A stretch of DNA of 64,000 nucleotides from Cytospora piceicola (lineage: Eukaryota; Ascomycota; Sordariomycetes; Diaporthales; Cytosporaceae). The notes under the pieces were generated by a model. That model saw only the letters and a program-made list of their open reading frames with translations, had not been told where the DNA came from and ran no database searches. The stretch is from assembly GCA_023375675.1 (NCBI GenBank), contig JALQBC010000068.1, positions 1-64,000 on the forward strand, written 5' to 3'. This document shows, piece after piece, positions 25,659 through 36,385 of this stretch. A program made the translations under genes and the position numbers. Within the stretch, counting starts at the first letter, position 1; each line of letters begins with the position of its first letter.

Positions 25659-27540
25659 ATGCTAAACGTTATCTTGGCTTCCGTGTTGAGAGCTTTCGTC
25701 CTCATGAGTGCGTGTACAGCGGGCACCGTTAGCAATTTGACCCCTTTCACCACCGTCGTGGAGCGACTGGGACAAGCACATAGCACGATGGTCCTCCTAC
25801 AAAGCTCCCACATTTTTGTTGAATACCCTAGTCCTTTTCTAGGCGGGACGGCTAAGGGACGGCTAAGAAATACCTGTCCAGAACAGCTCATCTATGTAGC
25901 AGCTACGGTTCCGAGCAAAACTCTCGGGCCCGCGCATAAAAATAGTAGGGCAGAAGGGCTCAAGACCTGGTGAAGGTTTCTCTTCTGTCCATCGCGATCA
26001 AATAATTCACTCTTTTACCCCACTCAAATCTGTTCCATTTTGACAACTCTCGATGGTCTTCGAGCCGGAGACCAAGGAAGAATTGTCGCAAGGGGTGAGG
26101 GGCGAGAACTATCCATCCATCTCAGACCCAAGCGAGTACCAATCACTACCGTGATAATTTACAAATCGCTTACTCTCGAGGAACAACATTCGGTATCTGA
26201 CTACAAAGAGCGGAGATCATGGCAATGTGCCCACACTAGGGGATTACCAGGACGTTGTCGAAGTTAGTTTAGACTGTTCTCGACACGCTGTCGTCAGCCC
26301 TGATCAACATGTCACCGTTGGCGGATGGGCGAGGATGGTGGGTCGTATTCCCGTGCTATATGTTGCGGGCCGGGAGATAAGTGCGTTTGTATCTTCCACG
26401 AGCGGAGTATCAGTAACTGAACAATCTTCTACCAGCTGTTGGATCCTCTCCCTGTGTCGGTGTCTACGGTATTACGCTTGGAGGCGGCATGGGCCGTCTG
26501 ATGAGTAAGTACCTAAGTATGGACTACTGAGCGACGTACTACAACGGGCCACAGTCGCGATATGGAACGAAACTATCGTCGAGGCCTCAGGGGAGATCAA
26601 CGCAGATCTATTCTGGGGCTTGCGAGGTGCTAGGCATAATATGGGCATTGTCATTAAGTCGACATTGAAGACCTGACCAGACCAAGGCGGTATACATTAT
26701 AATGCAGACATAGTTTCACCGACGACTCACCGACGACTCACTCGAGGGCGTGGTTGAAGTTGCCAGGGACATAATAGAAGAAGTAATGAGTACGTCCTTA
26801 TTCATTCTTAGCTATATGTTCGATACTTCAGCAATGAAGGTAAGTCAATTTCCGAACTATTTATTTATAAGGTTTGCCTACTTTCTCTCTATAAAAGCCC
26901 GCTATCATGGTAAATTTCGTCGCTGCTCACGGTGAAACATATGGCCGCCGTGTAGCTGCCAGATTCTCCTCTACCGCCAAAAGAACTGACAGCCCGATTA
27001 CACGAACTGTATTCAGGGTATCTTCCTTAGACTCCGCTGAACTGTGATCCGGTCGCGCTGCCCTGGAGTATACGACTTGAACCTTAAAAACACTTTGCAT
27101 ACGGCTAGCACGCAGACTCTGTTCGACGTTAACGGTATGAGGGGGGTCTATGAATCGTACGGATCCTTCGTCCGCGCCCATCCTCTCGCTAACCGCTCGA
27201 TATTGCTACTCGAGGCTGTTAGCGGCCTAGCCTTAGATGCAGTCCCGGATGACTACTCTGCCTATTTACATCGGGGCAAGATGACTACCAACACTATAAT
27301 TAAGGCAACCTGGGATGGCGACGATGAGGATGGAGGATTCTCCGATGCAGCAACTGAGTGAGTTAAGAGGACGCGGGATCTATTGGTTAACCCCTAGGTG
27401 TCTGGCTATAATAAGATGTTTACACATGTGAATTACGCAGAGATGAACCTTGTTCGACTCTGTGAGGATACGAAGAGTGGCGCTATATGAGACTGACTGA
27501 CTTAAATGGGTATAATCCTTACGTCTTTTTTTTATGCTTA
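25659..27540 (+). pseudogene. FAD-linked oxidase (BBE-type) relic, split by a solo LTR
   Basis: An N-terminal hydrophobic stretch (25,659, MLNVILASVLRAFVL, signal-peptide-like) and HIARWSSYKAPTF (~25,775-25,815) are followed by the LTR at 25,817-26,045. Coding resemblance then resumes with MVFEPETKEELSQGVR (~26,055). The FAD-binding (PCMH) domain shows SGDHGNVPTLGDYQDVVEV (~26,210; its His matches the FAD-linking His of SGGHG), GVYGITLGGGMGRLM (~26,470) and ADLFWGLRGA (~26,600). The BBE domain shows PDDSAY-like PDDYSAY (~27,250) and YEEWRYMRLTDL (~27,465). Such oxidases carry out two-electron oxidations, often in secretory or peroxisomal compartments, within polyketide clusters. Several frame changes and stops, plus the LTR, make it a pseudogene. 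The expected GxCPCVG is GSSPCVG here. Confidence 0.8.
25817..26045 (-). mobile_element. Solo LTR, copy A (229 bp)
   Basis: Read on the minus strand it begins TGTCAAAATGGAACAG and ends GGGTATTCAACA, the TG...CA form of LTR ends. It is closely similar to 30,698-30,946. A central run of about 100 bp (AGGGCAGAAGGGCTCAAGAC and onward) is nearly identical in both. The flanking 5-mers are ATTTT and ACTCT, which differ only by two C/T transitions, so they may be a mutated target duplication. It lies within the FAD-oxidase relic. No internal retrotransposon sequence accompanies it. Confidence 0.75.
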
Positions 27541-28089
27541 TCGTCTTGGGATTGATTGGATGGGGCGGGACGACGGCAGTGGTCAGAGATGAGCTGTAAT
27601 TTTCCGTAGACTTCTCTATACGAACTCTCTGATCCAATGGTATGGTTCAATTCGAGAGCTTTATTAGCTTGCAATGTGAAACACAATGTCACCATTACGA
27701 AGCAAGATGGCCGCCGTCTTTTCCATTAGTTCAAATGTTGGTGAACCTTGTTGTGTTGCGTCTTTTACTTTGAACGTTTGAAGCATTTAATTAACAAAAG
27801 TTTGTTCCCATGCCCTGGAAGCTTTGCAGTTTTGCGATCATCGTCAACGGAATCAAATAGAATGGATAAAAGGGATCAAGCAACGCCGAGGCGTCTATCA
27901 CGTTCTAATATATAAGGGCGACTACTAGGTAATACAATTACTGCAGCAGGGGAGGCGGAATAGCAACAATCGAACTATAATTAATCTTAATACAGGTGTA
28001 ATTATCTATAAAAAATAAAAAAAAGGAACTGATGCAATACATCAGCATATAGCTCCAAGTCAACAGACGTCCTGAGGTCTTGATAGTCA
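27541..28089. other. Intergenic between convergent oxidase and SDR relics
   Basis: This 550-bp spacer lies between the 3' ends of the plus-strand oxidase and the minus-strand dehydrogenase. It contains short A/T runs (for example near 28,008-28,024) that could have been 3' untranslated regions. No gene is seen. Confidence 0.5.
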
Positions 28090-29024
28090 CTATGGCACCT
28101 CAGTGGCCTCAACTGCGCTGATGAACTTGCCAGAAGTGGACTTACATGTAACGCCAACAGCCTAGTGATGTATACGTAAGCTTTGTTCTAGTTCGAGTGA
28201 AAATACGAGTCAGAACTTACCACCTTGATAATGGCTCGTAGCACTTGTTTCAATCGTCGTTTAGTGCCTCTTCTATTATAACAGTACGGGCAACCCAGTC
28301 TCCCTGTATAGTTTAGATAAGTCTATAACAGGAGATCTTACTCAGGGTGAATTGCCACTACAGTCAGCCAGTACTAGGCGAAATGAATAGCCCTGGTCAC
28401 TGTGTTGAACATATCTTTAAAATTGGTAAGTGGGCGTTTGCCTACTGGATAAGCCATTTCAAAGCGGCCTTAGATGCACCGTAGACAGGGAGTATGTGAA
28501 ACCCGATCACACCAATGGAGCCGATGGAGCTGGCACTGGTGGTGATCACGGCCAACTTAGGCGACTTCGCATTTCGAGATAGAGGTGTAAATGTCTGGAA
28601 GAGAAGCAAGGGGGCAGCAGCGTTGGTCTCCAAGTAGTCGATCAAGTCCTTACGATCAACAGTATCCAGCGGCTTTACTGGCGGATAGCCACCGGCGTTG
28701 GCAATAACAACATCGACATGGCTGATCCCAGCGGCTTAGATCTCATCCAAACCTTTACTGGGGTCAGCTGTAGAAGAGCTACCAATGTGCACGAGGAGGA
28801 GCGTGGTGCCAGTCGCTTTCGGGTAAGACTTGAGCCAAGCAAGGTCGGGTGCGCTGTCGTCACGGATGCTTCCAATAACTGCTTGGGTCGGGAGAGATTG
28901 ATTTGAGCGAGGCCCTTCCCAATGCCTAGAACACCGATCAAGCCTGTCAAGTGTTGTTTGGGTGGGGAGGGGTGAATTCTGCCGGCCTTTCCCTACGCCC
29001 GTCACAAAAAATAACGGTAGCCAT
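28090..29024 (-). pseudogene. Short-chain dehydrogenase/reductase relic with two introns
   Basis: Minus strand, ATG at 29,022-29,024. The Rossmann start (MATVIF...TG then GIGKGLAQ) is interrupted by a probable intron (28,926-28,996, GTAGGG...TTCTAG). Next come VIGSIRDDSAPDLAWLKSY, SHVDVVIANAGGYPPV (NAG motif), DLIDYLETN, VITTSASSIGSIG (catalytic Ser region) and PVYGASKAALKWL (YxxxK catalytic pair). A second probable intron is 28,162-28,220 (GTAAGT...ACTAG). The last exon reads GVTCKSTSGKFISAVEATEV and ends at a TAG (28,090-28,092). It is an NAD(P)-dependent reductase of the classical SDR family, plausibly for pathway tailoring. Damage: a T-run indel near the start, frame changes near 28,740 and 28,440, and stops in the IHPGLVQT region. 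About 935 bp including introns, a normal size. Confidence 0.82.
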
Positions 29025-29469
29025 GGTGTTTTGATGTGTTGAGAGCAAGAAACTAATTCCTTGGATACAGTTTTGTTAACTGCCACTATTAGCTGCAAGG
29101 TCGCCGTTTGGTTTCGGGTGAGCACAAATTATTTGGAAATTGAACTATGCCCGAGGACATCTGGACATCTGGACATCTGCAGATGGTCACGACCTTGTTC
29201 AAACATGTTATAGCCAGAACTCTGGTGTAACCCTTCTTCGGAATCGTAAATTTGACGGAGTTTGTAGCAATGATCGAGTAAACTCCGGTCCATACCTCGG
29301 GCTCCTTCTTTAGAGTAACCTACCAGGCTCTGACTTTGTACGTTTAAGCCACTGTTAGGTAGTATAGGTTTTAGCAAGAAAGGCAAACTAATTCGGCTAA
29401 CGTTCTGCACCTAACAATTACAACGCTCGTTTCGGAAGAGCGTCTAACATATAGTTACACCGCCATTTT
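29025..29469. other. Upstream region of the SDR relic, no gene seen
   Basis: Normal composition. A minus-strand open stretch at 29,129-29,410 has no recognisable motif. It contains a short GGACATCT triplication near 29,156-29,177 and would have held the SDR promoter. Confidence 0.4.
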
Positions 29470-30078
29470 CCGAATATCCACCGCAGCTTATAAATTATTT
29501 ATTAATGTAAAATAAGATAATTAAAGGCTAAGGTAGTAATTATATAAGTAGTTTCTTTTTAAACACTTTATAACTGCTTATAAGGGTACTTTATATTAAT
29601 TGTATACTTTTATAATTAAATGTATAAGTATTTAAGTAAAGTAGCTTTAAAGTTCTTCTTATATAGAATATACTATTATTAAAGTATATATTATCTAAAA
29701 GTTACTAAGTATATACCTTATAAATAATTTATAACAAAGAAATTAAAAGAAGGCTTTTTAATTCTTATTAAAGTTATAATTATACTTAGAATTAAATTTA
29801 CTATAATTTATTTCTATAGTTTCTTTTTATCTACTTAGCTTATAATAAGTAAGCTAGAGTTTTTATTTCTTACTACCTTTTTTATTTTACCGACATTTTA
29901 TAATAGCTTATATATTCTTAACTTTCTTAATATAAAAAGGCTACTATAGTACTTTAATATTACTTAATTATTAAAATTAAGTGAAAATAAATAAGCACCT
30001 TTAATTAGTTTATTTATTAAATATAATAAATAAATCTTTACTTTAATTAGGTATTAACTTATATATATATATTATAAT
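29470..30078. repeat. Short AT-rich RIP-like block
   Basis: About 600 bp with very few CA/TG dinucleotides and abundant TA, like the larger blocks. No terminal repeats were found, so it may be a transposon fragment. On the right it runs into the hexamer array. Confidence 0.6.
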
Positions 30079-30343
30079 ATAGATATAAGTGTAAATGTAG
30101 GTGTAAAGTAAATGCAGGTATAGATGTAAGTGTAAGTGTAAGTGCAGGTGCAGTGCAGTGCAGGTGCAGGTGTAAGTGTAAGTATAGGTGTAGGTGCAGG
30201 TGGCGGGGCGGGGACGGGTGCTGGTGCAGTACAAATGTAAGTGCAGGTGAGGTGCAGTACAAATGCAGGTCCAGGTCCAGGTCCAGGTGCAGTGTTAGTA
30301 CAAGTGCAGTGTATATAATGGTGTAGGTGCAGGTGCAGGTGTA
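30079..30343. repeat. Hexanucleotide array (GTGCAG/GTGTAA type)
   Basis: About forty imperfect hexamers such as GTGCAG, GTGTAG, GTGTAA and GTCCAG. At the left, next to the AT block, most units carry TA where units further right carry CA. This is a second mutation gradient leading away from an AT block. The array abuts the truncated end of the NR-PKS relic. Confidence 0.8.
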
Positions 30344-30345
30344 GT

Positions 30346-33300
30346 CCTCCATGGTTTTCAGAGACTTCTGACTACCTAGGTACCGAATATGAGCGATCGT
30401 GCCGCTCAAGCAGTCAGCGAGTCTAGGTCCGGTGAGCCTGATAAGTCTGGTCTCTTCTACACATGCGGGAAACCGGGCATCGAACTCCTCCAGCAGCTGC
30501 GACGCAGCCCGGTGGTCGATGGAACGGTTTGTGCGCAATATGGTGTTGGTTTGAGAGTCTGCCTCTCTCTGGAGGCAGATAATGCCTCCCTTTTCCAGAA
30601 ATTCCCGTAGTCTGTACATCAATTTATTGTATTTGGACTGAGGTAGATAAACTGGGTCACAATCTCACTGTGAGAGAGGCTAGAGCTGTCTAATATCTGT
30701 TGATAATACCCCAGTCCTTCTGTAGGCGGCACGGCTAAGGGACGGCTGGGAAGAACTGTTTAGGGCAGTTAATCTATATAGCAGCCATTTCGGTCCCGAG
30801 CAGAGACCTCGGGACCGTCTGATGAACTCAAATAGCCTACAAATAGTAGGGCAGAAGGGCTCAAGACCTGGTGAAGGTTTCTCTTCTGTCCATCGCGATC
30901 AAATAATTCACTCTTTTACCCCACTTAAATCTGTTCCATTTTGACAAGATCCACACCCAACGCAGCAAAGCCGTCAACGATATAGGCGAGTGTCCTCCCT
31001 CCCCTATTGAGGTGGTGCGACATCTGACCAGTTCCCAGCAACAATGTACTCATTTGCTGCTGCGTCATATCCTGCGACCAAATCACTCAGGGTATCGGAT
31101 GGGCTGCTTTCGAGCATATTTGATGAAGAATCCTCAGAGTACTTCAGTTCCGCCAAAGTCGTCTCGATCTTCATTTGTGCAGGCTTCGTTTGAAGAGACG
31201 TGGTGCTTGGTATTGTATTGATGTGGCTGATAAGCTGTTGTACCGTATTGTCAGTTCCCGTATCGAAGTTCACAGAGAACGAGTCCTCAATCTCCTGTTT
31301 CATCTCGAGCGAGCAGAGGGAATCCAGACCAAGTTCAGCAAGGGTTATCGACAGTTGGATTTTTTTGATCGGGCACCTGATACTTCAACCAGGATCTGAA
31401 GAAGCTTCGCATGGCTTTGAGAAGCCTCAAACTGTATAACCACAGGGTCCTGCGGAGCGTCACTTGCGATTTCAAAGGGCTTCGACACCACTGAGATGGA
31501 CTCTTGGTGCTGGATGCTAACAAGACGTTGAATACCTGCCAGTGTGCTTTGGGAGAGCGAGTTGGACCTCATATCAGGGCCGAATTTGTTCGACAGTACC
31601 TCGGACAGCTCAGACAACCCTAGTGAGTCGAGATCCAAGAGAGACAACGATGTAACATCGGGAATATCGGCTTCGTCAATTCCTATGCATTCAGCCACGA
31701 GATTTCTCTCAGTACAGAAAGTTTGTCTGCAGAAACCTTGTCGCTATTCTCGGATTTAACCGTGTACTGGTGCTCGTGGTCGCGGGCCTTTTAATTGGGG
31801 ATATTGCGTCTAATATCTTCTTGAGCTTCGACACTGAAAGCCTGGTCATGCGACACGTAACATAGCCACCAACTCGCCATCGGCTAAACAGACAAAAATA
31901 TACCGGTATCCTACTGGCTGTCTTTGATCGCCTTTACTAGCACCTGCTAGCTCAAAACTGACATGTACCTCCCAAGGCGACTTGGCATCCATCGTGAACG
32001 ACGGAGATGACAGCGCGATCCAGTCCCACCATGACCGCAACGTCCTCGCTCGACATTGTCTCGCTGATGTTGATGAGCAATCCCACCACATGGACGTATA
32101 TTTCCACCATTACCGCGTCACAAGTCTTCCAAGCCTGCGTGTCGTTCTGATCGATATGTTGAGGCTGCCTCTCGGGGAGCCCCACACTGGCCATCGCCTC
32201 GTTCCCGTCAACTTGGACGGTTTGCATTCCTTCGAAAGAAAAAAACCTGTCGCATTCTAAAACATGCGTGAAAAGATTTTATGCACTATTGCGATGCATC
32301 GTCTCGGTTTGGGGACTGCTTAACACGCGCCGTATGTCTCCGGACACAAATAGCTGGAAGCCATTCACTATGTTGGACTCCGCAACCAGAGCAACGACGC
32401 CATCCGTATGACATCCCAATGTATCGCCAGACGCTGCATAAGTCCTACCGGAGATTCTAGCTCCAAGGGGGGATAGGTAGGGTGGAGCAACGGTGAGATT
32501 CGACGCCTGCCTTGGACCGGGGACCGCCTCTAACCGCAGCACCACCTCGCCTCGCGGTTCAAAACCTAGCGGAGCACGAACCTCTGCGACATGTTCTGTA
32601 GTAGGTTCCACTGCTCAACAATAGCGCTGTCGGGGTTCTCCACCCAATTGTTCTAGCAGATTGATATGGCGGCAGCCATACAGTAGAGTACCTGGACCTG
32701 CCTTTTGCACTCTGCTTGCCCGAATTACTCCCGGTATGCGAAATATCAGGTTGAGGCAATTCAAGGAAGTCCCCATGCCTCAGAGGCTGATTCTGACATC
32801 GGCGAGCACGTCGGCAAGGCAGAGATGGTCGCTTGTTTTCAAGGAGCTGGAAACATGTCCCGTCAGTTGCCGACATGCCTTTCTGGTCATGGAAACAGTA
32901 GGTGTATCGAATTTATACTCGGGCCACACGCATGAACCCAGCGCATCCTCAACAGCGTGTACAGCGGGGTCGAAGAACACTGGCTGGCGCGCGTGCTGTG
33001 CTGCGTCGAAAAGTCTGGACGCTGGGTCCTGTGTACAGGCGTATAACGGGATGCGGCTGTTTCCATGTAAGGGACCGCGAAACGGCGTATTGGGTCGATT
33101 AGGATGGGCTCTACCAGCGAAGAATGAAAGCCGTGGCTGGTGTCTAGGCATTGGAAACGGGGCTTCTTCAACTTCGGCTGGGTGCGTAGGACAGTCTCCA
33201 CCGATGCGATAGCAGCCACGGAACCAGTCAGAACATTAGATGACTGTCTATTGTAAAATCCAATCATAAGCCGTGACACCTCTCGACCTGAAAAATACGC

Positions 33301-35412
33301 TATTTTATTGGCTTCGTTGACGGCACATTCCAAGGCAAACATAAACCCCGTCTCCGTGGCTCATTTCGTCTCCATAAGATGACCCCGAGCAGCCACGAGC
33401 TTGATAACATCGGCGAGGGAAAGGGCACCGGACCGGACACAACAAGTGCCGTAAGCTCGCCCAGGCTATAACTGATGACGGCGGTCGGACGTGCCTCAGC
33501 GCCTAACCAGCACCGCGCGCAGACGTACTGAACGGCATAAACACAACATTGCAGCTTTATAATTTCTTCGACAGCTTTCGTCTAAAATATGGCTGCGAGA
33601 AGCCCGTCATATCCGAGACTTCGGAGCTCAGCATCACAGGCGTCGATATAATGCCAGAAAAGAGGGAGGTTCTTGTAGAGTAATCTAGGAAGGGCAACTC
33701 TATCGCTGGTTTAGCCGCTGGATACAAGCATAATCGGCTTGACAGCGTCGGCGGTCGTTGGAAACTCGGATATGTCCGTGGAGCTGAGTGACTTGAGCTG
33801 AAACCCAGCATCATGGATACTGTCCGCCTTGATGGCGGCATAAAATTCCTGGCGCTGTCTCCGCTGGCTTAAAGTGAAAGCAACCTCAGCAACACGGGAT
33901 TCTAATGCGGCCGTTTTCCGTTCCAGATCTAGTCCGAGGACTTTGGTGTTCTCGTTTAGGCTGGCCTTCGATGCGGCAGTTATCAGAGAAGGGAAAGATT
34001 TTTGGTGACGATTGAGAGGACTCTTCGCCCTCGCCATGCTGCCCAAATCCAGACTCCGGTGGATTGCAACACAATAATGCGGCGTCGGATCCAGCTGCAC
34101 CGTAGCCTTCACCAAACCCGCACAGAATGTGACATTCCAGGGGCGCAATGTTCGATTGATCGCAATGCTTTCACCTTCTGGAGATGTGATTTTAGGGTTG
34201 AGTGTGGGAAAGGGTTAACATGGCTAGAAGCTTTAGCAAACCAACAACCCCGGCAGCTGGCTCACAGTGACCAATTTCACCCCTGATTGGACCGACATGT
34301 AGAGGCACGCTGCGCTGGCGTCCACTATTAGTGACACTTAAACCTCCAAACACGGATACAATGCTCTCCATTATCAGTGGATCGCTAACCTGCGTTCCAG
34401 TCCCATACGCCACCACGTAAGTGACCCGGTCGTTGCGCACACCTGCTTGCTTGAGCACCGACCTATATAGGGCCTTCTGAGCAGCGGGATCAGGAACTGT
34501 GATTGATGAGGAAATCCCTCCCTGGTTAGTGACAATGCCAGCGATCACCCCCCGAATGTGGTCACCATCTTTTACTGCATCTTCAAGCGTCTTGAGGACC
34601 ACAACTCCAGCACCATGAGCCCGGCAGTATCCATCAACGGACATATCAAATGGCTTGCACTGACCAGTAGGACTAAGCAAGCCGGCCTTGGCGAGGTAGT
34701 TGTTCCACCCGTCATGATATTCACACCGCGGCGATTGCCATGCGGCACTCTCCCATCTGGACAGCTTTGCAAGCCGTGTTGAACATTTCAGACGGTCCTG
34801 ACTATCCGTAAGCGTGGCCGATGCGACCGCAAAGGAAGGCCGGGATAGTTACTATAGATGTGTACACCGTCGGGGCATGTCCGTTGGTATTATCCATGTA
34901 CTCTGCCAATACAAAGCCAATGAAGCAGCGAATGTTGTCGCCCATTGCGCGTTGATGCGACGCCAAGTAGCCGGCATCCTCTAGAGCCTTAAATGAAAGC
35001 TCAAACATCACGCGCTGTTGAGGGTCCTTTTTGGCGGCTTTTGCGAGCGTTGACAGCGAAGAACGCGTGGTAGACTCGCTTGACATCATCAATAAAGTTC
35101 CGTAGAAGGTGCGCCTCTGTGTAAGACTGCCACTTTGCAAGGCACTATAGCTTCCAGGCAGGTTGAATCGGTCAGTGGAGAGGTCCTGGACACAGTCCTT
35201 GCCTTGGACAAGAAGGTCTCACAACTGATCCATATCGTTGGCTCCCGGTAGGCAACAAGATGCCCCAACTATGGCTATGGCATCATCACGAAGCTTTGGA
35301 AAATGTTCGATGCCATCAATCGGTAACTGTTCTGGCTCCTTGCGCCTGACTGGTTCCAGCATGAAGTCCTTAGCATAGGTCTGGTGAGTTTGAGACGTGT
35401 TCGATGAAACGG
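30346..35412 (-). pseudogene. Non-reducing polyketide synthase relic (KS-AT-PT-ACP-ACP-CMeT)
   Basis: Read from 35,400 downward: LRDDAIAIVGASC opens KS (~35,270); DPQQRVMFELSFKALEDAGY (~35,020); KPFDMSVDGYCRA (~34,640); SITVPDPAAQKALYRS (~34,490). The AT shows SYSLGE (~33,465, for G.SLGE), SNVLTGS (~33,235) and SHGFHSSLVEPIL (~33,130). The product-template (PT) end reads SPWEVHVSFELAG (~31,960). ACP1 has LDLDSLGLSEL (~31,620) and ACP2 LGLDSLCSLEMKQE (~31,310), both keeping the phosphopantetheine Ser. A methyltransferase (CMeT) start has YIVDGFAALGVDL (~30,970) and LTGPRLADCLSG (~30,415). SAT and release domains are absent. Damage: TGA for a likely Trp at 35,219-35,221, a deletion at the KS Cys loop (~34,780), YGTGTQ for HGTGTQ (~34,405), a frameshift after SYSLGE, and a solo LTR inside CMeT. 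An intact homologue would make a C-methylated aromatic polyketide. Confidence 0.87.
30698..30946 (-). mobile_element. Solo LTR, copy B (249 bp), inserted in the NR-PKS
   Basis: Same family and orientation as copy A. On the minus strand it begins TGTCAAAATGGAACAG and ends TATTATCAACA. Flanking 5-mers are ATATC (30,693-30,697) and AGATC (30,947-30,951), a target duplication with one mismatch. It interrupts the methyltransferase domain just after YIVDGFAALGVDL. PKS-like coding continues on the far side in the same phase once the insert and one flanking 5-mer are discounted, although with two in-frame stops. Confidence 0.85.
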
Positions 35413-35986
35413 AGTCATGGCAACGCAGTCGGCCCAGCCAAGAATAGCAAAATTGTGTTCGACACGGTGCGTTTGCGCATCATTATCATCATAAGCAGCC
35501 TTTCCTCTCTGTTCACTCGGCTATAACGCGAGTTTATCTTAAAGTGTCGTCTCTCTTCCTCGGTTTTTCCCGGTCTCGCGTGAGACCGACCAATACACCA
35601 CATCCAAATCCATCAACCAGATTCATCGACCAATCATCCATACAACCGATCAATCAGACCCCTGCTGCCTGTGTCGTCTTTCAACCTTGCAGGAAATTTC
35701 CTATCACCGCCATCATCCACATCAGGACACCTAGTACCAAAGGTTTGCCTTGATATGTCTTGTCTCCATTCCACCTCTTTCTCTTACCTCTCCTCCTTTT
35801 GCCCCTCCTCCTGCTCCTCACCCGCCGTTGCGAGGTCCACCCAAATACCGGCTACCTTCGTTCTGCTATGTGCTCTGCAAACTTGTTTTTATTCTTGGAA
35901 TTGACAGTGACTGACTGGCCTGACTTGCGGATTGATCACATATACATCTGCACACACACATAAAAACAGGAGTATTGCATGTTAGG
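35413..35986. other. Region upstream of NR-PKS homology, no gene seen
   Basis: PKS similarity stops near 35,400 and no SAT domain follows. From about 35,590 the plus strand is CA-rich and then pyrimidine-rich (CACCTCTTTCTCTTACCTCT), which looks like untranslated or promoter sequence. No coding frame is convincing. Confidence 0.4.
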
Positions 35987-36385
35987 CTAGCTACCACCAC
36001 GCTGGCTCTGGTGGCCGTCAGGAGTCTTGAGCCTTGCTTGCAAAGGTATTGCCCACGCTTACCACTTGGAGATGTCGGTGGGCTTGAATTCCGACGTCAT
36101 GTAACTCCACGTTCTCTTACCTTCTTATTCTGCGGTGCGGTGGGACTGGGTGACCTCTCTTCAGGAAGTCTTCCTATATAACTCTACGGTTAAAGTTTGG
36201 TATGCACGCTGCCTGGACCCCGTATCACATCGCTGCTCCGTACCGTCGTCTAGGCCTCCTCCTCCTCTTGGCCCCTAATGACAACCCTGGAGGTTTCCTA
36301 TATATGTATGCCCTATGGCTACAAGGCATGAGGGTTTTTTGTGTGATGGCTGTTCTAGGCGGCCGGATATGCATTTCGAATATTT
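35987..36385 (+). repeat. Dispersed repeat, copy 1
   Basis: Alignable by eye with 45,353-45,677 and 49,799-50,115. Landmarks in order: CTACCACCACGCTGGCT, GAGTCTTGAGCC, TCATGTAACTCCACG, GCCTGGACCCCGTATC, GGCCTCCTCCTCCTCTTGGC and GGCGGCCGGATATG. This copy has an insertion of about 40-60 bp relative to the others. No coding frame is conserved among the copies. Confidence 0.7.

Noticed and set aside
30079..30343. Open frame of Thr/Cys/His/Leu repeats joined to the PKS methyltransferase frame
   Set aside because: The repeat part is the hexamer array read through; only the portion above ~30,346 resembles a PKS.
35426..35438. 13-mer CAGTCGGCCCAGC shared with the left junction of the hAT element (22,456-22,468), near where NR-PKS homology ends
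   Set aside because: No second transposon end or duplication is found there and similarity does not extend, so it is most likely coincidence.
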